Shown piece after piece: positions 23,027 through 33,888 of a stretch of DNA of 52,230 nt. The DNA comes from Rachicladosporium sp. CCFEE 5018 (Eukaryota > Ascomycota > Dothideomycetes > Cladosporiales > Cladosporiaceae): NCBI GenBank assembly GCA_002077045.2, contig KZ111144.1, positions 871,976-924,205 of the forward strand, given 5' to 3'. The translations under genes were made by a program, and so were the position numbers. Below the pieces are notes generated by a model. It saw only the letters and a program-made list of their open reading frames with translations. It made no database searches and had not been told where the DNA came from. The number at the start of each line of letters is the position of its first letter. The first letter of the stretch is position 1.

Positions 23027-24520
23027 TTACTTCCGGAGTAATGGAGAGTCTTCCGTGGGACCTCGTCTCTCCCCAGTAGATCCGGATGAACCGAGTCCGG
23101 CTCGGGACATGGGATCGGAGGTAGGTGCAGTGAGTGGTGTGAACGTGTGATCGAAAGGTGGTCCTTGGCTGAATACAGCTGATGAAGTAGACTCGATGGA
23201 GCCAGCTGAAGTGATGCCGAGCCCATGGCCGGAGAGAACCTGCAGCGTCTGTGCTGCAGGTGTACGAGGCGCGGACGGGACAGAGGTGCGCTGACCAGGG
23301 ATCATGTACCGACTGTCTGAAATTGAACGACGCATCATTTGAGGAGACAAAGCATTGTGACCAGCTGGGCTTGAGAACGACATAGCAGGCGACGTAGCGA
23401 CCGACCCCGCGACGGAGCTTGCAACAGACTCAGTGCGAGGACGCATGTACGGGGCGCCCCTGCATGGCCCCTGATGGCGATCTTTGTGATCCTCACGATG
23501 GAATGGCCGAGAGCACTTGTCGCAGTGGTGTTGTGGTTCCCCATGGATGAGCACATGGCGCCTCGTATCCTTCGGATACCGGAATCTTTTATCACAGACA
23601 CCGCACTGCTTGGGATCCTCGACCTGGACATCGGCCCGGTGATGTTGGTCGATGCTGGGCTGCCCAGCGGCTTGCTGGTCCTGGTGAGGCCCAGTTTGGA
23701 CGGGAAGTCCGGATCGTTGGTGTGCGTGCCAAGGCGCCGTTGCGTCTGTGAGAATCATCGCAAGGCCACTCTGGGATGCCATGGGCCTTAAGACTGCAGT
23801 CGGGTACATCGTGGCGAGCTGTTGCACAGCGGAAGGAAGCACGCATGGCGTCGCCAAGCCGACTGCAGGCAGTATCTTTGGCGCAGGGGCCCTCGAGCCT
23901 GGACGACCTTGATCAACGTTGATTGTCACTCGCGCACCGTGGTCAGAACCCTGATTGGTCTCGGTACCAGTCTCTACGGACTCGCGCTTGCGCTTGTGCT
24001 CGATAACATAAGGTGTGGTTGTTGCTACCGCAATGATCCTTCCGAGCGCTCTTGAGGATATGTCCTGCACGACCTCGGACAATCCGGTCTCCGCAGATTT
24101 ATGTTTCTTTCGCGCAGACGGACCTACAAGGGTTGGCAAGCTGCGTACACCAGCCTTGGGCGAAGCATCCTGTGAGTCGTTGTTGCTCGACGTCGCGACT
24201 CGGAAGTGCAGGTCGCGGTGGTCCACATCGTGTCGCAGGTTCGTTCCGTACGCGATGCGCATTTGGTTCAGGTCAGGTGATGGGGTCGTCGAGCCACGTG
24301 GGACGGTATCGCCGGGTGGGGCAAGATGGGTCCTTTCCTGGGTTGCAGCTGTGTCGCGGAACTCAGGAGCAACCCTCAATGGAGTGGAAGCTGATGGCAT
24401 ACGGCCCCGGGCATTGCCTCGTGGTGTTGAGTTTCTGACAAGGGTGTAGTTACTGGTGTTCTGCATCGGCAGTGTCCTGATCTCATCTAGGGAGGGACCC
24501 AAGTCAAGTTCGTCGTTCAT
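23027..24520 (-). CDS. C2H2 zinc-finger transcription factor
   Basis: This single-exon gene encodes 497 residues starting at MNDELDLGPSLDEIRT. Two adjacent fingers lie about two thirds along. The first is CGVCDKRFRYPKDTRRHVLIH (C-x2-C-x12-H-x3-H). The second is HCDKCSRPFHREDHKDRH, ending in a Cys in place of the last His. A basic stretch (EHKRKRES) could be a nuclear localisation signal. The rest is Ser/Thr/Pro-rich and probably disordered. The R-E/K-D-H motif in its last finger is also present in the last finger of the convergent gene at 19940-22049. Target genes are unknown. Confidence 0.72.
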   Translation of the reverse strand: MNDELDLGPSLDEIRTLPMQNTSNYTLVRNSTPRGNARGRMPSASTPLRVAPEFRDTAATQERTHLAPPGDTVPRGSTTPSPDLNQMRIAYGTNLRHDVDHRDLHFRVATSSNNDSQDASPKAGVRSLPTLVGPSARKKHKSAETGLSEVVQDISSRALGRIIAVATTTPYVIEHKRKRESVETGTETNQGSDHGARVTINVDQGRPGSRAPAPKILPAVGLATPCVLPSAVQQLATMYPTAVLRPMASQSGLAMILTDATAPWHAHQRSGLPVQTGPHQDQQAAGQPSIDQHHRADVQVEDPKQCGVCDKRFRYPKDTRRHVLIHGEPQHHCDKCSRPFHREDHKDRHQGPCRGAPYMRPRTESVASSVAGSVATSPAMSFSSPAGHNALSPQMMRRSISDSRYMIPGQRTSVPSAPRTPAAQTLQVLSGHGLGITSAGSIESTSSAVFSQGPPFDHTFTPLTAPTSDPMSRAGLGSSGSTGERRGPTEDSPLLRK

Positions 24521-26581
24521 GAGATGGAGCTCTTCCGGTGTTCGAGGCTGTTCGATTCATGGTCAGCATCCATGCTGCTACATGTGGGTACCCTTTCGAC
24601 CTACGTATTTGCCAAACTCCCCACCATGATCTCCGCTGTCAGGTATTCCGACAAAGGCTTGCCCGATAAAGTCGAACAGCCTAGGCTCCAGGTAGTTGTC
24701 TTGCACCCACTTCTCCTCATCCGTGTTCCTGGCAGCAGCCATTCTCTAAGGTGATCACCGCAGCGGTGAAGCTGGCGGATCTCGTTGTCGCATCCGAAGT
24801 CTACTCCTTCGGGCTACTGACTCGTAGTTGCCTTGCGTCCTAGCTGTACTGTCGTGCTGTGGCTATCTACCGTAAGTTTGTGCACACGTAAAAGGCGACA
24901 GCAGTGTATCCAGATGTGCCTGAGGATAAGGAATAGGAAGGAATGAAAGCGAGCGTCCTTCGAGAGGAGAGTCACGGACGAACCTGTCGACGTCTCTCAC
25001 CAAGCAAGCGGCCCCTACACGTGACTTGACGTAGGGTCACCTCTGGAGGTGGCGAGGCAGTGCATTGGGGTCAATGCGCTCCGCGTGACACGATGCGACA
25101 TCTTGCGCGTACATTGCGAAAAGAGACCGCGTGCTGGTAGTCTTGTTGCGTGATGTAATGAAGATGGAAGTGAGAAATAGAGGATCGTATCTAGGGTCTC
25201 TGTGCTCCCCGACCCCTCATGCCGATCCATGAGTGCATTGATAAACAAACTGTGGAGATTGGCTGACATCCCTTCACTGGCAACTTCCTAGAAGCTCATC
25301 GCGGCCAGCGAGCCTCTTGATCATCAATGAGATGTCTGGTGCACCCGGTTGAATCGAAGGACTAGCATCTTACAGTCGATGGAGTTAAACGGTGATCGGT
25401 CGAGGAGTATGGCCTAGCCATTGACATGTCAATCAACGGGAAGATGCCTGAAGAAAAAGGCGAAGTGAGGTGAAGTCGACTCAAGGTTCCGGTTTCGCGT
25501 CGTTCCTGCCAAACGAAGTCGAGGCATGGTGTTCAAGGATCCCCCGCATAGTCATTTGACTCTACCGTTGTACTGGGACGCGTGAGACGGCGATCGGTAG
25601 GAGTTTGAAACCTCATTGATGGGCTCGGAAGCAGCTAAGGCAGCGTAGTATGGATGTCACGTTATAACAGCAACGGTGAGCCCCGCATCGCAGTCAATAT
25701 GCTCATCGCAGACACCGTTCATCGACTGAGTGATCTACGTCCACGCCTGGCGCCATCGAGTCGACTCATCAAATATGCGTAGCACTTCACTCGAGTACGG
25801 TATTTTATCTCGTAGTCAGGTTCCGAATGCGCCATGGATCAATAACTAGATGGCATTGTATTGCAGTGAATGTCAGGAATACCGGCCCCGATGCTTGCGG
25901 ACTTTTACCTACATGTACGTGTTCGTGAAATATATGTACAGTCGCGACGCTGAAATCGGTCAGCGACATGGGCCGGACGGTTATGGTACTCTAGAGTCTT
26001 GCCCGAAAAGCGTTGTCATTCGAGTGGAGACTCTGTGACTAGCATCCAAGGATTCTGGATACTATGACTACAGTCGAGGACGTGACCGGCGTCCGCTTTG
26101 TTGTTAGGCGACGTCGTAAACAAGTTCCTGATGAAACCTAAGTGATACTCACAGTCTACACCTGAACGTGCCATGTGTCCGCCTCGTAGACGTCAGATAT
26201 GTTTCGAGCAGGTGCTGATGGTCTGAGATGATATCTTACAACCTGAATAACAACACCCGACACTTCTGTCAACTTCTGTGAGACATTAGACATGTGCGGG
26301 TAAGTAACAGCAGTTTGCATGCCTGGAGCACTCAATCGACAGAGTGCATCATCAGTAGTTGTCGACAAGTCGGACGACTTGGATGCGTCTTCCAAACTGC
26401 CCGCCCTTCTGCCGTATGGACCCACATGACGATGCTGACATGAAAGCTCATCGCCTCCTCGCCATCCTGCTGCCCCAGCCCTATCGACCTCGGCCCATAC
26501 CCGCCGCACCGAATCTTCTCCCTCCGCCCATCGGTGCAGTAGCGGACCATCAGCCGACAAGGCTGAAGGCCTCATTGCGGA
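24521..26581. other. Gene-poor stretch upstream of the kinase remnant
   Basis: The interval of 2 kb contains only short ORFs on both strands. I looked here for the missing sensor domain and phosphoacceptor box (S-H-E-x-R-x-P-L type) of the downstream histidine kinase and did not see it in any frame. Confidence 0.4.
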
Positions 26582-27982
26582 GTGCTCCACCCTCACCGAT
26601 CTCAGCGGTACTTCACTTCTGCATGTGGTCTCGGCCAGAGTGGACGTACCACTCTGCTCCACAATGGCGAGACTGGAGAAAATTCCGATCGTTTGTGCGT
26701 ACCGGCAGATACCGTACGACCCCACATAAAAGATACGCTGCCTTCTCTGCCCAACGACAAGCGCTCGCGCTATGAGAGTCTCAGCAAGAGCAGCGCCGAA
26801 GCTGTCGACGCCATAGTGTCGTGTTCCACGCATCAGAAGCGCATCGTGGATGACATCTTGACACTGTCCAAGCTAGACTCCAAACTGCTCACGATTGTGC
26901 CTTCGCTTTCGCAGGTCGACGATATCTTGAAAATCGCCGAAAGAATGTTTGAGGTCGATGCGCGCAAGGTTGACATTACATTACAGGTCTGGAGAGAGCA
27001 TGTCGATGGAGAACCTCAGGTCGACTGGGTCATGCTTGATGGCGGGCGACTCATGCAGGTCCTCATCAATCTGCTCACCAATGCACTCAAATTCACCCAA
27101 AAGGAAGCGAGAAAGGTGGTCACGGTGTCAATGAGAGTGTCCCAAGCCAAGCTGTCGGAGCAAGATCTCGGTGTTGAGCTCGTTCCAGTAAGCACAGTGC
27201 GGGATCGTCAACTTGCAAGAAGTCATACTAGCGAGGAAGTGTACTTATACTTCAAAGTCGTGGATAGTGGATGCGGCTTCGACAATGAGCAGAAGCTCGC
27301 CATCTTCGAAAGGTTCGCTCAAGCCTCGCCACGAACGCACTCAGGATATGGCGGGTCCGGCCTAGGACTCCACATCACACGCGAGTTGATAGAAATGCAA
27401 GGCGGAAAAATCGGGGTCAGCTCACAACCAGGAAAAGGCAGTACTTTCGCTTTCTATATCACCGCGCCTATTGCATCTGCACCTGAAGTAACCAGCAAAG
27501 ACACGGAATCGCTCGCTGCTAGGATCCCCGCTCAGACCAGTGAGACGATGGCCAGCTACACCATCCTCGTTGTCGAGGACAATCTGGTCAACCAGAAGGT
27601 CATGCAGAAACAGCTGGTCAAGATGGGCCACAAAATCTACGTCGCCTCGAACGGAATTGAAGCGTTGGCTTTCCTCGCGACCACGTCTTGCTGGAAGGAC
27701 AACGCGGACAGCCCTATTCAATTGTCTTTGATAACGATGGACATCGAGATGCCGATCATGGACGGCGTCACATGTACGCGCGAGATCCGTGCAGCGGAGG
27801 CGATCGGCGACATCGTGAGGCATGTACCCATCATCGCGGTGTCGGCCAACGCAAGACATGAACAGATCAACTTCGCTGTCGAGTGCAGGATGGATGACGC
27901 GATCAGCAAGCCATTTCGGATCACAGAGCTGATACCAAAGATCGAACGGCTGAGTCGAGTGCGTGCAATCGAGCCCATGTGA
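26582..27982 (+). pseudogene. Hybrid histidine kinase remnant (ATPase plus receiver)
   Basis: The frame contains the back half of a fungal hybrid histidine kinase. It begins with the second helix of the dimerisation domain (STHQKRIVDDILTLSKLDSK), then the ATPase N-box (INLLTNALKFT), G1 box (VVDSGCGFD), F-box region (FERFAQASPRTH) and G2 box (GYGGSGLGLHI). The receiver follows, with VVEDNLVNQK, the phospho-acceptor Asp in MDIEMPIMDG, and the Lys in SKPF. The phosphoacceptor His box and all sensor domains are missing. The open frame upstream of the conserved part has no ATG; the first in-frame ATG is at 26945, inside the ATPase region. Either the 5' exons are lost or they are diverged beyond recognition. 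An isolated, expressed fragment is possible. Confidence 0.7.
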
Positions 27983-28082
27983 GAACGGCATCAGCGAGCT
28001 GTTCCACACCAAAGCTCTTCTGGAGCTAGGACCGCGTTGACAGCAGCGCAAGCAAGTCTCGTTCCCGCGGAAGCGAGGCGGC

Positions 28083-29963
28083 CTAAAAGACAAGGCCCTT
28101 GACCTGCTTGTTGTGCTTTACGTTGATGTCCCGCCACATCATCACGCCAGCGATAGCCAGTACCAGAGCAGCAGTCGCAGCAACACACATAATCTTCTGC
28201 GTCTCGCCGTACGCACGATCGATCCCGGCGCGAGCAGCAGTGCCCTTGGCATAGCTCAGCTGCGTGACAAGATCACCGTATATCGTCGATGTGTTGACTT
28301 GCTCGTCCGTAGGCAAGTACTTGTACAAATTAGGCAAGAATGTGCCAGTCCAGATTGCTGCGGCTACGGTCGATCCGATAGCACCACCAACGGAGCTGAA
28401 CATTCCCTCGACTGCGAGGACGACGGCAACGTACTGATGACTCGTAGCTGCCATGGCGGCGAGCTGCTCACAAATCACCAGCGTGCCGCCGCCAAAAGCG
28501 ATGAAGATCTGGCACATGATGATGAAGCCGATGTTCTGGTCTGGCTGGCGGAAGTGGATCATGAGCCCGACGCCGAGAATCGTGATCGGCACGCCGAAGT
28601 ACAGACTCTGCGCCTTGAACTTGCCGTGCCAGCGGATCAGCGCACCGCAGACTAGGGCCCAGAAGCAGGAGCCTATGCTGTAGATATTCGCGATGTATGA
28701 GAACTGGGTGATGCTGAGGCCCATTGCGACTTGAAGAAAGGAGGTGAAGTAAGAATTCCAGATGTAGAATTCGAAGAATAAAACTGCGGCTAGGATGTTC
28801 GCGCCTAGAACGGTCCGGTCTGCGAGCAGCGCCCACGGCATGAACGTTACTGGTGCTAGGTATGCTTCCCAAAGGGCGAAGGCGATGAGCAGGAGAGCGC
28901 CAAACACGATCATGCAGATGATCATCGGTGATTGCCAACCCTTGGCCTGGTAGGAGTACAGGCTAAACGGCAATAGGAACAAAGCCAGACCTCCGCAGAT
29001 TAGGAGTAAACCGAAGACATCGTATTCGATGGTGTAGTATTTGATAGACTGCAATACTGTCCGTCCGCGGTCGTGTTGAGGCATGAGGCCAGCTTTGACG
29101 GCTTTTCGGTAGTTCCACTGCAGAAGGACGTAGAGCGGGAGTGAGATAATTGGAGTAATGATTGCGAAAGCGCCGAACGCCCACCTGAAGCCGGGTCCAT
29201 TGATGGAGGCTGTTGCGAGTGGTCCAGTGATCCAGACTGTCGCTATGTAGGGCGACGAGATGAAGGCGAACATGAAGCCTCGATTTCGAAGTGAGGATGT
29301 GTCGGCGACGACAATGCCCATGACATAGCCTTGGCCATTGTAGCTGAAGTGACGTTAGCGATAGTGAGGGAAAAGGAGTGAGTATGCGCACCCAAGCCAG
29401 TAGAGCACCTGAGCCGCTGCATAAGTCTGCACTCCGTTACATGCTGCCATCATTACAAGGCCCAGCGTCAAGCAAGCTGTCATTGCGAGGAAGCCCTGAG
29501 GGCGTCCCCATACATCGATGATCTTCGCCAGTGGTAGCTTGAACAGACCACCGATGATGGACGACATGATCGATGTTGCTGCAGTGAGTGAATGCAGCTG
29601 GAATGAGGACGTAACGTAAGGTGTGAGGTTGCCAGTCATGCCTTGCTCCATTGCGTTGATGAAGTAGATGAACCAGATCCTGGTGGTAGTGAGCAATCTG
29701 CCGAGTGATGCATCGCTGCTGACCGGTCATACTTACATGATGTACACAGTGATGAGCGTCGACTTCTTCCATACCTGCGCCGTTGCCTCGATCTTCTGTA
29801 CACCAACCTGAGCATCCTTGTGCACTATCTCATCGTCGCTGTCGCTCTCGCTCTGCTCATTGCTGTGCATCTGGCCTTCCTTCGACTCCGGCACAGCCTG
29901 TCCGGTCATATCTGCAGGCGCGACGGGGCGCTGAAGCCCGGCCAGAGCTTTGAGACCACTCAT
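28083..29963 (-). CDS. SIT-family siderophore-iron transporter (MFS)
   Basis: The gene has three exons, 29963-29737, 29679-29392 and 29343-28083, giving 591 residues. Introns of 57 and 48 bp restore YIMIWFIYFINAMEQG and YWLGYNGQGYVMG. It belongs to the fungal siderophore-iron transporter family, which imports ferric siderophores by proton symport across the plasma membrane. A charged cytosolic N-terminus is followed by about 14 membrane helices. Family landmarks are NAMEQGMTGNLTPYVTSSF, ADTSSLRNRGFMFAF and FAFGGGTLVICEQ-like segments. The gene ends 100 bp from the convergent kinase remnant. Iron-GATA-type sites lie upstream. The particular siderophore cannot be told from sequence. Confidence 0.92.
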
Positions 29964-30047
29964 CGTGTTATATGATCGTCTACCAGGTGCCTGAGGCAGC
30001 TTGTACTAGCGGTAACAGAAAAATAGAGATTGTGAGAGATAAACAAG

Positions 30048-30056
30048 ATCTGATAA
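30048..30056 (+). promoter_or_regulatory. ATCTGATAA, iron-GATA (SreA-type) site
   Basis: The sequence ATCTGATAA matches the ATCWGATAA element bound by SreA-type GATA repressors of iron uptake. It lies 85 bp upstream of the siderophore transporter start codon. A plain AGATAA sits beside it at 30037-30042. Confidence 0.6.
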
Positions 30057-31002
30057 GAGATGAATGAGATATGGGTACTTATGATCATTTCGCCGAACCT
30101 CGGGACGTACGAAAACTCTTCAATCTGCAGAGCCATGGCGGGTGGGTCGATGGGTGTCGAATGGGCCAATAGTCTAGCGTGCACACCAGTACTCTGCGCA
30201 TTCTGGGGTGCTCCATCTCGGCGTGACGGACTATCAACCCTCACTACCGGCCGATGAAGCGCAAAACAGAAATACAAATTCGGTACTCTGCACCAAAATA
30301 ACGCGGCAGCAAGGTGCTCGAGAGCTTGGTCTACAAGCTGGTTGCGACTGGAGCGCTGAATGCAATTATTCATTGTGGAAGAATCCTAGTGGTTGCCTGA
30401 GACTCGCGTAGTATCGGTGGGTCAGGTGGAGTTAATGGGTTGATAGCCAAGACTGAGCTGAAGCCATGGCTTTGCCAGGGTACGGTACAGTAGCACTTCT
30501 CGTTTCGTCCGCACAATTTTGAGGGCGCGCCGATATCGCGTCAGCAGCGAGCTTCGCCGTTGCTTGCGTTGGGAGCGGCAAATTTGAGCCAGTTCCACGT
30601 TGCTGAGAAGTACCGTGCAGATGAATTGGTCCGATGTGCCAAGGTACACTGCGGGAAGCCAAGAGGTTGCATCACAGGCGACATGCGGATGCACGAGCAA
30701 ACAGTCGAAGATTGTTCGCGACGACCCTCTAGATGGAGAGAGTGTATTGAGTTATGCGGTCCCGACATATGCCTAGCTTCGCCAGAAGTAGTGCCTCCAG
30801 ATCGCAGAGAAATGAGGGGTGGAAGACCTTGCTCAGCGAGGGTCCATCATCCTGTCAAGCATCGCCGTAGCAGCCTCGCGATGTTGGAGTTATGCCGTGC
30901 GACCATTCACCAGGTCAATAATGGGAACATTTCATGCGGTTGATGAAGAGGAGAAGTGAAGTCGAGGCAAGAGGATCTACTGTAGTGTGGTCGGGTCATC
31001 CG

Positions 31003-31011
31003 TTATCAGAT
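31003..31011 (-). promoter_or_regulatory. Second ATCTGATAA site, opposite strand
   Basis: TTATCAGAT on the plus strand is the complement of ATCTGATAA. It lies about 1.04 kb upstream of the siderophore transporter start. The same interval also lies downstream of MTW1, so this site is less certain than the proximal one. Confidence 0.4.
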
Positions 31012-31284
31012 CCGAATGTGTCACTTCCACTACTCCACCTTTCAACAATGCCTCATACTCCGTGACCTTACCTCAACTCGCGAATCTTAATAGGTAGGAT
31101 CTTGCATGTGCTGCTATCCTGCGCGTCGCGGGCGAGTATGGCCGCTATCACGCTCGTGAGAGAGCTCGGCAGACCTCAAGCAGTCATGGTGCGTCTCTCG
31201 TGCACAGGGCAGGCACGAAACCGGTTCTCATGGCACGATAGACAAATGAAGCAGCACTCCTGACGCCAATGTTACGAAACTGAT

Positions 31285-32314
31285 TCATGTCTCGTCCATT
31301 GTACTTCCCGCGTGCTGTCTATCAGCACCTCCGAGGGCCTGCACCAATCCCTCTAGCGCCGAGAGCTCATCCGCTCCGATCTTCCGGCCTCCTGTCTTCG
31401 TGCCCTGCTCAGCAGTGTCGCCTAAGCCACGACGCTGCAGCGCTCGTCTTGCCTGTGCGTCGAGATAGCGCGCCCGTCTCGTCTCCGCAGAGTCTTGATC
31501 TTGCCGTGCTTGCCGAGCGTCGGGCAGCGTCGTAAGCGCTTCCTTCAGTTGACCTAGCAGTTGCCTGAGTGCTGGGAGCTGTGACGCAAGGTACTGCAGG
31601 TTCTCCGTGAGTGGCAGCGAGGCCGTAGACGTGTGTTGCGATTGCGAGAGGAATGCATATGGCGCCTCGCCCTTCTGCTCAGTGACCGGCGTCTCGCTTT
31701 GCCCGAGCAGTTGCTTCAACTGCGCCAACACCGCAGCATTGCTTGCTTCCTCCGCCTTCAGCATGGCATTCAGCTTCGCAGTCTCCTGCACCTTTCGCCG
31801 TTGCAGTTGCAGCGCTTCCGGAGTCAGCCCACTTGTCTTGCTGTCTGCCTGCAGGTCCAGATGTCTGTAGTGCTCTAGCTGTACCCATCTCGCCAGATCT
31901 CCATCCTCCTCATGTCCAATCGCCAGAATGTTCCGTAGTGTGTAGATCTCGAACTTGTCAAAGTCCTTGTCGACTATCGCATTGAGTAATGACTCCAGCT
32001 TAATGATGCCCGAGTCGACCTCGGTCTGCTTTTGCTCCAGCAATACATCCTGGCTGGCTTCTGGTGTGAGGATCTCGGAAGGTGGCGATCTGAAGCCGAG
32101 CGATTCGGGCGAAGCGTGCTGGAAACCAGACTCGATCGCATTGATGGCGCGAAACACGAGCTCGTTGACGGTGTTGATCACATCGTCGAGGAGTGTCTGG
32201 CAGTATATTAGTGAATGGATTTGACTTGCGCAAGTGGGCGATGCAGTGTACCAGCGGCGTGTATCGGAAGTGCTCTGTCAGCAGCGCCGTCGTCTCTTGA
32301 CTAGTTGCCGCCAT
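31285..32314 (-). CDS. MTW1: Mtw1/Mis12 kinetochore protein
   Basis: Mtw1 (Mis12) is a core subunit of the MIND complex, which links the inner kinetochore to Ndc80 microtubule attachment. The protein has 324 residues in two exons, 32314-32252 (21 codons) and 32196-31285. The 55 bp intron joins HFRYTPL to TLLDDVINTVNELVFRAI, the hallmark N-terminal segment of the family. A long alpha-helical coiled-coil part follows (EALQLQRRKVQETAKLNAML). The start is the ATG directly before AATSQETTALLTEHF. It is divergent from the ZNF511-like gene. Intron position and N-terminal motif make the assignment strong. Confidence 0.88.
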
Positions 32315-32646
32315 TGAGAGGCGCTCATACGAATACGTTGGCAATGTTGTCGCCGCCGGCGCAAAGTGAGTGTGGACGCGCCTAGGTGAACGCGCCAAAT
32401 CAACAATGTTACGTCAGCGGAGCTAGGTTCTATTCTACCTTCTCACGCTTGTGTTGGACTCGCTCATGAACATTATCTTCTCTTCTGCAACACCTGACTC
32501 TTGGACTTATTGAACAGTCGTACGCATCGTACGCGTCGTTGATACGAGTGTTGGGCACGAAACGCACGCATACTAGACGCGGGCTTGAAGGCCGATTGAA
32601 AGAGGACCAAGCTACTGCAGGTACAGCGCGCGGCTCACCGCACATC
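32315..32646. promoter_or_regulatory. Divergent promoter, MTW1 / ZNF511-like
   Basis: This 332 bp spacer holds both promoters. It contains an ACGCGT (MCB-type) hexamer at 32531-32536, CGCGCCAAA at 32391-32399 and TTACGTCA (CRE/ATF-like) at 32409-32416. The first two resemble G1/S control elements. Function is inferred from the motifs only. Confidence 0.45.
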
Positions 32647-33462
32647 ATGGCAAAACGTAGCCGCTCTATCTCCCCGGATGAACCCAACACAGCAGTCTCG
32701 GCACAAGTAGGTACTTCTCCTACGTCGTCGTCAAGTATGCGGTGCTTCCTTCCGCCCCACAGACCTTTCACGTTTAATTCACAAGTCGATTACGAGACAC
32801 ATTACGCCAAGGAGCACAGCAACAGATGTAGTGAGTGCCGGCATAACTTTCCAACGCCACATCTGCTCGGTCTTCACATCGCCGAGAACCATGATCCCAT
32901 CATCGCAGCCAAACGTGAGCGTGGCGACAAGACTTTCGCATGCCTTGTGGACGGCTGCGAGAAGATTTGTGGCGACTGGAAGAAACGACGCATGCATCTG
33001 ATCGACAAGCATGGCTTTCCAAGGAATTACGACTTCTTCATCGTCAACACTGGAGTAGACGGGAAGCGCAGTATGCTGAGACCTGGTGTCGATGCACAAG
33101 GTCACCGAGCGAGCAGTCGTGAGAGACGCGACAGCAGCGAGTCCGAGGATGAGGTAATGATCACCCCGTCAACCACGCCATCGGTCGCGAGTCCTGCCGC
33201 TCAAGCACCGGCTGCGACTCGGCAGGGAATTACAGCGGGCACTCCACAAGGCGCGTCTGTTGCGAGTGCACATGTTGCGGCGCCGAGAGTCCTGGGTGGT
33301 AAGAAGCGCTCTGCATCTATTCGCAGCATTGGTACAGGAGACATCTTGGCATCACACGCGGTTACGACCGACGTAAAAGTCGAAGATATCACGAAGTCCA
33401 TGTCAGCCCTCAAGATGGTACCGAGAGTCGTAGCGGAGAGACAGCGAACAAAGCAGAGCTGA
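32647..33462 (+). CDS. ZNF511-like C2H2 zinc-finger protein
   Basis: The protein has 271 residues from the ATG at 32647 (MAKRSRSISPDEPN). The N-terminal half carries the finger arrangement of the ZNF511 family: CSECRHNFPTPHLLGLHIAE, then ACLVDGCEKICGDWKKRRMH followed by LIDKHGFPRNYDFF, a signature of this family. The C-terminal half is Ser/Ala-rich and probably disordered, with a basic patch (GGKKRSASIRS). The role of ZNF511 proteins is poorly known; they are usually taken as nuclear. The open frame extends upstream of 32647 without an ATG, so that extension is not included. There are no introns. Confidence 0.8.
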   Translation: MAKRSRSISPDEPNTAVSAQVGTSPTSSSSMRCFLPPHRPFTFNSQVDYETHYAKEHSNRCSECRHNFPTPHLLGLHIAENHDPIIAAKRERGDKTFACLVDGCEKICGDWKKRRMHLIDKHGFPRNYDFFIVNTGVDGKRSMLRPGVDAQGHRASSRERRDSSESEDEVMITPSTTPSVASPAAQAPAATRQGITAGTPQGASVASAHVAAPRVLGGKKRSASIRSIGTGDILASHAVTTDVKVEDITKSMSALKMVPRVVAERQRTKQS

Positions 33463-33888
33463 AGTGGTTCATGTGGTGTTGTCTAATCATACTCTCCGCG
33501 GCTGGCTCCATGTAGCTTCCGCTACTCTGAGTATAGTCGCTGCAACCAGTGCACCAGCTGAACGCTTCAAAGAGTTAGGAACACACGAGCTACGTGACTT
33601 CTTTGTGACGGCTGGCGCTTACTTCTAGCGAGCACCAGAGCCACTTCCGGTGATGACCGCAGTATAGCAGGCAACGATGCTCAAGCAGCGTCCCATCGTC
33701 GTGACCTGTTGACGCAAGTCTGTTGGGTACCAACCGCATCACAGCACGAGTCACATCATGCTCCACCGAGACCGAATTGCATCCCAGGAACAACAAACAC
33801 ACGCTTCTTCTCTTCTGCACTCGCCCATGCCAGGCACGGAGGCACGATCCGCCAGAACGTTTTCCGATCATCTACCATAGCGCGCAGC
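33463..33888. other. Intergenic, nothing recognised
   Basis: This gap of 426 bp includes the in-frame upstream extension of the next ORF. Its codons (FFSSALAHARHGG and on) look like a mitochondrial presequence but have no ATG. Confidence 0.35.

Larger units (their letters stand above)
29964..31284. other. Upstream region of the siderophore transporter
   Basis: The interval of 1.3 kb has no supported gene. It holds the two iron-GATA-type sites and must include the transporter promoter and the MTW1 terminator. A 127-codon plus-strand ORF at 30560 has no recognisable product. Confidence 0.45.

Noticed and set aside
26438..26706. Possible upstream kinase exon in another frame
   Set aside because: The frame is open and could be spliced to the kinase, but no histidine box or sensor motif is present and the splice choice is arbitrary.
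26156..26833. 225-codon minus-strand ORF overlapping the kinase remnant
   Set aside because: It lacks a recognisable domain and overlaps the antisense of the kinase segment.
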